Assembly: GCA_005791855.1 (NCBI GenBank)
Contig: SXUH01000293.1
Location: 1 to 10,332 of the forward strand
Reading direction: 5' to 3'
DNA from: Bdellovibrionales bacterium
GTDB taxonomy: Bacteria; Bdellovibrionota; Bacteriovoracia; Bacteriovoracales; Bacteriovoracaceae
DNA length: 10,332 nt
In this document: positions 5,504-10,332 of the stretch, one piece after another
Layout of the letters: the number at the start of each line of letters is the position of its first letter
Position numbering within the stretch: the stretch's first letter is position 1
Position numbers and translations under genes: made by a program
The notes under the pieces: model-generated
Databases searched by the model: none
The model's input: only the letters and a program-made list of their open reading frames with translations
Told to the model about the DNA's origin: nothing

Positions 5504-8359
5504 ATGCCGAAGCTGTCTCCGGGCTATCTCTTCCTCATCCTCTTCTGGGTCCAGAACTCCAGTGCGATCGATCTGGAGAAGTGCAAGAAGGACATCGCGA
5601 CCTTCGTCCAGAGCGACGAGGGGCCTGCCATGGAGGACGAGTTCAAGCTCGGCAAGTGGGTGCCGGAGCTCGGGATCGATGACCTTTCGCTGATAAAACT
5701 TGGCCAGAGACTCACCCACGAAGGGTCCCTCTGGGAGGTCGTCACCGATGGCACGGGCCAGGGCGAGGACATGGCCATAGGCCTTCGCAACCTTGCCAGG
5801 CCCGACGAGACGCTCGAGATTCCGGTGAGCCAGAAGAAGCTCGACCCCGAGAAAATACATGAGATCGATCAGATCACACATCAGAAAGCCCTGGCCATAG
5901 GGAAGATCCACTCGGTCAGACTCGAGGCTCAGTACGTCGAAGCCTTGGCAGATAGCTTCCGGGCGCGTGGCTACGTGGTTTCGGTAGAGAGCGTTCCGGG
6001 GGAGCTCGGCGCCGAAGGAGCGAAGCGGCTGCGGATCGTCCGGGCGCCCAGTGGGTCCAAGGACATTTTAGGGAAGGTGATTAGCCTCTTGAAGGCTCCC
6101 CGCTACAGGCTCGACGGCGTCGTCGTCGAGGACTCCGGGAGTTCGTTCGTCGTCGATCCGAGCACAGCAAGCGCAAAGGGTTTCAACGGCCTGTCCAGCT
6201 TCGAGGAGAGGAAAGTAGTGATGGGCGCTGAGTGGAGCGAGTACTTCGCACAGGTCCTGGGCCTCTTGGACATCCACGAAGTCCTCCACCACACCCTGGA
6301 CCGGGCGGTCCACGTGAACCCAAGGGTGAAACCCGAGCAGGCCCAGCGAGTGATCGCCTTCTACGCTCATGAAGGGGGCGTCCTCCCCGGCGCTCCCGCC
6401 GACAAGCTTACGCTCGAAGCTCTCTTCGCGCGCTTCCCGGAAGTGCGAGCCGAGTACCTGAAGATGTACCTGAAAATGCAAGGGGAAGATTACTACTCCG
6501 GCTACCGGATGACGAACGAAACGGACGTCCGGATCGCGGAAGCCGCGGCGGTCCTAAACGCGCTCTCGAATCCGGCCCGCCTCATCCCGAAGAAGGACCC
6601 GGTGACGGGTCGGTACGACGTAAAGAGTTTCAACATCGAGATCAACGAAGAGCGGGCGCGGGAGGCCCTCGTCGAGGCCATGATCCTGTCGTTCTCCGAT
6701 GTGAAGAACATCGACCACGTCTTGGCCGCGATGGATGCAAACACCCTCACCTACGAAGCCAAGTTCCTCTACGAGGAGGCGAACCAGGTCAAGGCGGGAT
6801 ACGCTAACCTCACGGTGGTGCTCGAGGTCCAGGCCAGTCCCGGAGCGAGCCCGCCGGCGCCGAAGTATCAGGTCCGCGTCCCGGGCTTCACCCTCAGCAA
6901 GGGTTCGGAGGAGCCACAGGAAAAGTTCGAACTTCGCGTCCAGGAAACCATCTCCGGCATTAAAGAAAAGGATCCGGACTACCTAGGCCCCGCAGTGGAC
7001 TTCGCGAAATCGCAGCTCCGTAACCTCCGGCAGGTTCGCGCGTCCATGGTCGTGGAGTTCGCAACTGTGATCCGGGAGAAGCGAGACATCCTCGACGCCG
7101 TTTCCCGAATCCGAAAGAAGCAGCAGGAGCTGCGGAAGCATAAGTACACAGGCCCGAAGATAGAGTTCCCCCTCCCCGAGCTCCGAGCGGATACGTCGGG
7201 ACCCGTGGTGACTCTCCGCTACCCGGTGCCGGTGAGAGGGGTCCAAGAAATCAGTAGAGGCAGGTCAAACGTCGGCCAGTTTTTCCAGATCACGTTCAAC
7301 AAGAGGAACCCCCAGGAGACCGTGACCGTAGAAGGCTTCGCGATCGATGAATACGGTGCGGGGATCGACCTGGTCGACGCCGATGGAGCGGTACACTCCT
7401 TCAACGGAAACATGGGAACCTTCGCTTCCATTAAGGGGAAAGGGGGCTTCGGGGAATGGAAGAAACTCAGCTCCACCGATGGCCCCGGGGAACTGGTCGG
7501 GAAGCACGTGATCTACAAGCCCTCGTTTGGGAAGGTGGTCATCGGTCGAGTCTCCGAGGAGCTGCGAGACGGGAGGAAGGTCCTTGTGGTTAGGGAAGCC
7601 GGGACGGCCCACTTACTCGACCTTGAGAAGGTCAGGGACGATTTCCGCCAGTCGCTCTTCGTGAGCGAGATGACTCCGGAGCAGTACCGGAAGCATCCCC
7701 TCTATCGTTCCCCCACGGCTCCCGAGGCAAATCCGAGCGCGAAATCTTACTGGAAGGGCTTCAAGAATAGCTTCAATGACTGGAAGTCCGGGAGAAGCCT
7801 CGACCCGAGACTCGCGAACTTCCAGGGCCTAAAAGGTCGGGAAGGAACCTCCTACATGGAGGCGGGCCAGGCCTACGGAAGTGTGAGGACCAGGAACGAC
7901 GCCCCCATCCTCATCCTGGACATCAACCTCATCGACACCCTCCCGGGAGAGACGGTCCTCACCGACGTCCACGGTCGGAAACGAAGGGCGAAGAACGTCC
8001 GGCGGAAGAATCTCAACAACGTCCCCGAGTACTGGGGCTTCCTCGGACCGAAGACCCCCGGGGCCAGGAACACGTGGACCCAGCCGGGGTACAACCCGAC
8101 GACGCTTAAGAACCTCGCCGTCCTCGGTGTTTCTCCGGAAGACCTTACCGGTAAGACGCAAGCGGAGATCAGATCCATCATCGACCGGGCCTTCGCGCAG
8201 AAAGTACGGAAGAGCCGAACCGGTCCCCGGGACCAGGTCCTCCACACCGATCTCCTGGGGCCTGATGCAACGGAGGCGGAAAAGAAAGCAACCGACAAGA
8301 GGTTCCTCGAGCTGAGTAAGCTGAAGGAAGATTTGAAGAAGGACCTCGCCAGGAACTAA
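5504..8359 (+). CDS. Large exported protein with HEXXH motif, putative zinc-dependent hydrolase
   Basis: I do not recognise the family of this 951-residue protein. It starts MPKLSPGYLFLILFWVQNSSA, a Sec signal peptide with a good cleavage site after Ala21, so it should be periplasmic or secreted. At residues 258-262 (bases 6275-6289) is HEVLH inside LLDIHEVLHHTLDRAVH, a zincin-type HEXXH helix. Possible third metal ligands are Asp266, His270, His289 and Glu290, none in a standard metzincin spacing. The segment before it (VVVEDSGSSFVVDP) looks like paired strands. Residues about 500-548 are a charged helical or coiled-coil stretch. About 660-705 (ELVGKHVIYKPSFGKVVIGRV) suggests a small beta barrel. 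A basic patch GRKRRAKNVRRKN lies near 824-836, and the C-terminus is a charged helix. Cys27 is the only cysteine. AAGGA at 5489-5493 supports the start. The stop codon lies within a perfect hairpin. Peptidase activity is inference from one motif. Confidence 0.75.
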   Translation: MPKLSPGYLFLILFWVQNSSAIDLEKCKKDIATFVQSDEGPAMEDEFKLGKWVPELGIDDLSLIKLGQRLTHEGSLWEVVTDGTGQGEDMAIGLRNLARPDETLEIPVSQKKLDPEKIHEIDQITHQKALAIGKIHSVRLEAQYVEALADSFRARGYVVSVESVPGELGAEGAKRLRIVRAPSGSKDILGKVISLLKAPRYRLDGVVVEDSGSSFVVDPSTASAKGFNGLSSFEERKVVMGAEWSEYFAQVLGLLDIHEVLHHTLDRAVHVNPRVKPEQAQRVIAFYAHEGGVLPGAPADKLTLEALFARFPEVRAEYLKMYLKMQGEDYYSGYRMTNETDVRIAEAAAVLNALSNPARLIPKKDPVTGRYDVKSFNIEINEERAREALVEAMILSFSDVKNIDHVLAAMDANTLTYEAKFLYEEANQVKAGYANLTVVLEVQASPGASPPAPKYQVRVPGFTLSKGSEEPQEKFELRVQETISGIKEKDPDYLGPAVDFAKSQLRNLRQVRASMVVEFATVIREKRDILDAVSRIRKKQQELRKHKYTGPKIEFPLPELRADTSGPVVTLRYPVPVRGVQEISRGRSNVGQFFQITFNKRNPQETVTVEGFAIDEYGAGIDLVDADGAVHSFNGNMGTFASIKGKGGFGEWKKLSSTDGPGELVGKHVIYKPSFGKVVIGRVSEELRDGRKVLVVREAGTAHLLDLEKVRDDFRQSLFVSEMTPEQYRKHPLYRSPTAPEANPSAKSYWKGFKNSFNDWKSGRSLDPRLANFQGLKGREGTSYMEAGQAYGSVRTRNDAPILILDINLIDTLPGETVLTDVHGRKRRAKNVRRKNLNNVPEYWGFLGPKTPGARNTWTQPGYNPTTLKNLAVLGVSPEDLTGKTQAEIRSIIDRAFAQKVRKSRTGPRDQVLHTDLLGPDATEAEKKATDKRFLELSKLKEDLKKDLARN

Positions 8360-8385
8360 GGGCCCCTCCGGAGAGGGGCCCTTAG
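8356..8385. terminator. Bidirectional hairpin between convergent genes
   Basis: CTAAGGGCCCCTC (8356-8368) and GAGGGGCCCTTAG (8373-8385) are a perfect 13-bp inverted repeat closed by a CGGA loop. The stem includes the TAA stop (8357-8359) of the upstream gene and ends seven bases before the stop of the convergent gene. The very stable GC core suits a shared transcription terminator or 3' mRNA protector. Neither side has a clear T-tract, so it is not a textbook intrinsic terminator. Confidence 0.75.
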
Positions 8386-8392
8386 GACTAGC

Positions 8393-8944
8393 TTATCTCC
8401 AGAGGACATCCACCATGGCCTCGCCCGCGCCCCCGGCCGGGTCGGTGAAGGTGAGGAGGATGTAGGACCCGTGCCGGTCGTTTTGAACGCTGTAGCCGTA
8501 GCTCACGCGAGTGGCCCCGCGGGGGATGATCTGCACACTCTGGATGCTGAAGAACGAAGCCCTCGGGCTCACGGACTGCTCCCGGAGACCTGTCCGGTAG
8601 TCGCCGTCGCTACTCACCACGCTGATTCCGTTCCGGTCGATCCGGAGCTGGATCTGCCGGTCGACCGAGAGCCGCAGGTACGCCGAGCTCTGCTGGCCTC
8701 CCGGGAGAGGGCCCGGGCCTTGGTTGTCATCGCGGAGGAGCTGGACGGCCGACCGCAGGTGACTCTCGAGGGTCTGCTTCTCATACTGGCTCAGCTGCAT
8801 GAGCTCCCCTCGGTTCACGAGCCGCTGGAGGCGTTCAATCTTTTTATGGATGGACTGCTCGATCTGCGAATCTCTCGGATCATGTCTCTGCGCGTGGGCA
8901 ACCATTGAAACCAGAACGAGGGCCAGTAAAAAAAATCTTCTCAT
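8393..8944 (-). CDS. Exported protein of unknown function
   Basis: I do not recognise this 183-residue protein. The chosen ATG (8942-8944) begins MRRFFLLALVLVSMVAHA-Q, a textbook Sec signal peptide with an AHA cleavage site, and is preceded by AAGGAG five bases upstream. A longer frame reaching 9007 would bury the signal peptide behind 21 residues and has no such ribosome site. The mature N-terminus is a charged, Gln/Arg-rich helical region (about residues 20-70). A GPGPLPGG linker near 75-83 follows, then a strand-rich C-terminal half with alternating hydrophobic residues (AYLRLSVDRQIQLRIDRNG; GSYILLTFTDPAGG). No Cys and no lipobox are present. A periplasmic or secreted helix-plus-beta-sandwich protein is likely. 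It converges on the HEXXH protein gene and shares its terminator hairpin; no functional link is shown. Confidence 0.78.
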   Translation of the reverse strand: MRRFFLLALVLVSMVAHAQRHDPRDSQIEQSIHKKIERLQRLVNRGELMQLSQYEKQTLESHLRSAVQLLRDDNQGPGPLPGGQQSSAYLRLSVDRQIQLRIDRNGISVVSSDGDYRTGLREQSVSPRASFFSIQSVQIIPRGATRVSYGYSVQNDRHGSYILLTFTDPAGGAGEAMVDVLWR

Positions 8945-9260
8945 GCTTTCTCCTTGTGAAAGTTGCCGAGTGGCGATGGTGCAAAGTGACTCCATCAACT
9001 TGTGCATTCAATTGTTAGAAGATTGAGATACAACATCCGTGCCATAACTGACCGGCACGGTACGACAACTACAAGCAGTAATCACAAACTCTCGAGTGGA
9101 AACTGCGATGAAAAAAATTTCTAAGATTGATTTTGACTAGGTTCTCAGAACTCAGATCGGGAAGGCTGCTGGTGCTATTGTTGCACCAATGTCCGGCACA
9201 CCGGTTTCAATGTGCCTTTGAGCTGTTCAGAGTCAAAACAGCGCCAAAGCTTACCTAGGT
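8945..9260. other. Gene-poor spacer with several stem-loops
   Basis: This 316-base stretch between two leftward genes has no convincing gene. It holds three short perfect hairpins: CCGTGCC/GGCACGG (9037-9043 with 9054-9060), TGGTGC/GCACCA (9170-9175 with 9183-9188) and GCTGTT/AACAGC (9222-9227 with 9237-9242). None has a following T-tract on either strand. It should contain the terminator region of the gene ending at 9261 and the promoter of the gene starting at 8944. I see no strong promoter. The spacer is AT-richer than the flanking genes. A small ORF candidate at 9108-9140 is discussed under findings. Confidence 0.5.
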
Positions 9261-9893
9261 TCAGTCGTCTTCGAACTGGACATCGTCGGAGATCTTCACC
9301 CCGTCCACGATTCGCTCCGAGTGCTCTTCGATGAACGGGAACCGGATGGGCTCCACCCCTTCGTACTTCTCGTCGAAGGCGATGGTGATGGTCTTCGGAG
9401 CGATGTCCATGAGGGAGCTCAGGTAGTAGTCCTTCCCGAAGAGTTCGATGGCCTGTTCGTCCTGGGTGACGTGCCGGAAATCGGTCTCGTCGATGAGGGG
9501 GTTGTGGGAGGTGTTCTTTACGATGATGGCACCCTGGATCTTCTGCTTGGGAAGGTCCTTGGTGATCCCCCAGGTGACCAGGGGAAAGTAATCCAGATGG
9601 AATGTGGAGTTCCCGTAGGCGAGCCGCCGCGGGATGATCAGCCGGCCCAGGAACTTCCGAGTGGTCTCGTCCTTGGCCTTCCGGGCGAGTTTCTCGGCCA
9701 GGAGGGTGTCCTCGATGCGGATGATGTAGTGGCCCGGGTTCTTAGTTGACCTGAAGAGTATGTACTGGAAGGCGATGCTGAAGAGGGTGAAGAGCTTCTG
9801 CTGGTCCAGGAGGATGTGCTTAGCCGGGTTCTCCACGAGGGTCTTCACCGCCTCATAGAGTGTTGATTTATCTAAGTCCTTTTTCACGTTCAT
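9261..9893 (-). CDS. Cytoplasmic protein of unknown function
   Basis: I do not recognise this protein of about 210 residues. It has no signal peptide or membrane segment. It opens with a charged helix (MNVKKDLDKSTLYEAVKTLVENPAK). A hydrophobic, aromatic segment follows (KLFTLFSIAFQYILF), then a basic stretch, and then strand-like segments with YFPLVTWGITKD and IQGAIIVKN. The tail is acidic, ending VQFEDD. The start is uncertain: ATG at 9891-9893 directly follows TTGGGG, GTG at 9885-9887 has GGGG at a normal ribosome-site distance, and a TTG at 9897-9899 adds two residues. A candidate promoter puts the transcript start within about 10 bases of these codons, suggesting a leaderless or near-leaderless mRNA. 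It is divergent from the EF-G gene. Codon bias matches the other genes of the window, so it is a real resident gene. Confidence 0.75.
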   Translation of the reverse strand: MNVKKDLDKSTLYEAVKTLVENPAKHILLDQQKLFTLFSIAFQYILFRSTKNPGHYIIRIEDTLLAEKLARKAKDETTRKFLGRLIIPRRLAYGNSTFHLDYFPLVTWGITKDLPKQKIQGAIIVKNTSHNPLIDETDFRHVTQDEQAIELFGKDYYLSSLMDIAPKTITIAFDEKYEGVEPIRFPFIEEHSERIVDGVKISDDVQFEDD

Positions 9894-9907
9894 CCCCAAA
9901 TAAATCG

Positions 9908-9936
9908 TTTAAAAAACAGCTTTTGGCAACTATCAA
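9908..9936 (-). promoter_or_regulatory. Candidate promoter for the leftward unknown gene
   Basis: On the minus strand TTGATA (plus positions 9931-9936) is followed by a 17-base spacer and TTTAAA (9908-9913), matching 5/6 and 4/6 of the sigma70 consensus. Transcription would start near 9901, only a few bases before the possible start codons at 9899, 9893 and 9887. Confidence 0.4.
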
Positions 9937-9962
9937 AAAGACAAAGACGGCGGGGAAAAAAA

Positions 9963-9991
9963 TTGACTGTCCGAGGGGCTCCCATTATGAT
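9963..9991 (+). promoter_or_regulatory. Sigma70 promoter for the EF-G gene
   Basis: TTGACT (9963-9968), a 17-base spacer and TATGAT (9986-9991) match 5/6 positions in each box. The expected start near 9998 leaves a leader of about 48 bases. It ends with GGAG (10037-10040) five bases before ATG 10046. A strong dedicated promoter suits a highly expressed translation factor. Confidence 0.7.
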
Positions 9992-10045
9992 GCAGACTTA
10001 TAAAAATGACCTAAGACCTATTTTTACTTACCTTTTGGAGTGCAG

Positions 10046-10332
10046 ATGAAAAACTTGCCAAAAACCAGGAACATTGGGATCTCAGCCCACATTGACTCTG
10101 GTAAGACAACGCTGTCCGAGCGTATCTTGTTCTATTGCGACAAAATCCACAAAATTGAAGACGTAAAAGGCGGCGGCGCCGGCGCAACCATGGACCACAT
10201 GGAACTCGAGCGCGAAAAAGGGATCACAATCACTTCAGCTGCGACGACCGTTGAGTGGGCAGGGATCAATGAAGCCGGTATCACATACGCCGAAGGCGAT
10301 GGGAAGAACATCAAGGTCAACTTGATTGACAC
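10046..10332 (+). CDS. fusA: Translation elongation factor G, mtEFG1/spdEFG1-like (3' truncated by window edge)
   Basis: EF-G is the GTPase that drives ribosomal translocation. The visible 95 codons cover the start of the G domain: [20 protein letters not shown] with the P-loop at residues 14-22 (Lys20), then [21 protein letters not shown], the switch I/G2 region with the conserved GITI threonine, and the strand leading into the G3 motif (NLIDT), where the window ends. Ser in HIDSGKTT, where E. coli EF-G has Ala, and the [21 protein letters not shown] stretch are more like mitochondrial EF-G1 and bacterial spdEFG1 than canonical FusA. ATG 10046 follows GGAG by five bases. Codons here are less C/G-ending than in the flanking genes, perhaps reflecting high-expression codon preference. 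EF-G membership is certain; the subfamily is a judgement from about 90 residues. Confidence 0.95.
   Translation, partial: MKNLPKTRNIGISAHIDSGKTTLSERILFYCDKIHKIEDVKGGGAGATMDHMELEREKGITITSAATTVEWAGINEAGITYAEGDGKNIKVNLID

Noticed and set aside
5311..5682. Plus-strand frame across the divergent spacer into the HEXXH gene
   Set aside because: It crosses the signal-peptide start of the 951-residue protein in another frame and has no protein-like pattern.
8471..8908. Plus-strand open frame of 145 codons opposite the exported protein
   Set aside because: The minus-strand reading has a signal peptide and a strong ribosome site; the plus frame has neither.
8945..9007. N-terminal extension of the exported protein to 9007
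   Set aside because: It would place 21 extra residues before a perfect signal peptide; AAGGAG lies five bases before ATG 8944.
9321..9749. Plus-strand open frame of 142 codons opposite the 9261-9893 gene
   Set aside because: Gly/Val/Asp/Leu-rich shadow composition, no ribosome site, and the minus-strand frame is longer and compositionally normal.

Overview
This GC-rich window has strongly C/G-ending codons inside genes and clearly AT-richer spacers. Its gene content is bacterial housekeeping (pdxJ, nnr, tsaE, an iscR-type regulator, a cysteine desulfurase, an EF-G gene) mixed with exported proteins of no recognised family. The EF-G start resembles the mtEFG1/spdEFG1 type known from spirochaetes, planctomycetes and delta-proteobacteria. 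Together with the housekeeping order, this makes a Bdellovibrionota or other delta-proteobacterial-grade organism the best guess. That is inference; no rRNA is present.

Layout. Positions 1-2779 hold a tight plus-strand operon: the 3' part of pdxJ (vitamin B6), a bifunctional NAD(P)HX repair enzyme (nnr) and tsaE (tRNA t6A ATPase), with junctions of one base or a one-base overlap. Positions 2780-3074 are an AT-rich regulatory region with overlapping inverted repeats and a candidate promoter. It drives an IscR-like Rrf2 regulator (3075-3623) and a class I cysteine desulfurase (3642-4817). Converging on the latter is a small exported protein (complement 4821-5312). After a 191-base divergent spacer comes a 951-residue exported protein with an HEXXH motif (5504-8359). 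Its stop codon lies inside a perfect 13-bp hairpin shared with a second small exported protein read the other way (complement 8393-8944). Positions 8945-9260 are a gene-poor spacer with several stem-loops. An unrecognised cytoplasmic protein (complement 9261-9893) is divergent from the 5' end of an EF-G gene (10046 onward), which has a good sigma70 promoter.

How the genes relate. The regulator and desulfurase form an Fe-S/sulfur-mobilisation pair, with no scaffold gene nearby. The regulator keeps the IscR DNA-binding half but lacks the cluster-ligand cysteines. The strongest unexplained signal is a perfect 14-bp inverted repeat followed by seven T residues inside codons 12-31 of the desulfurase. 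It looks like an intrinsic terminator placed within the coding region, in codons unlike the rest of the gene, and suggests attenuation coupled to translation. The 951-residue HEXXH protein is the best candidate for an undescribed exported enzyme.
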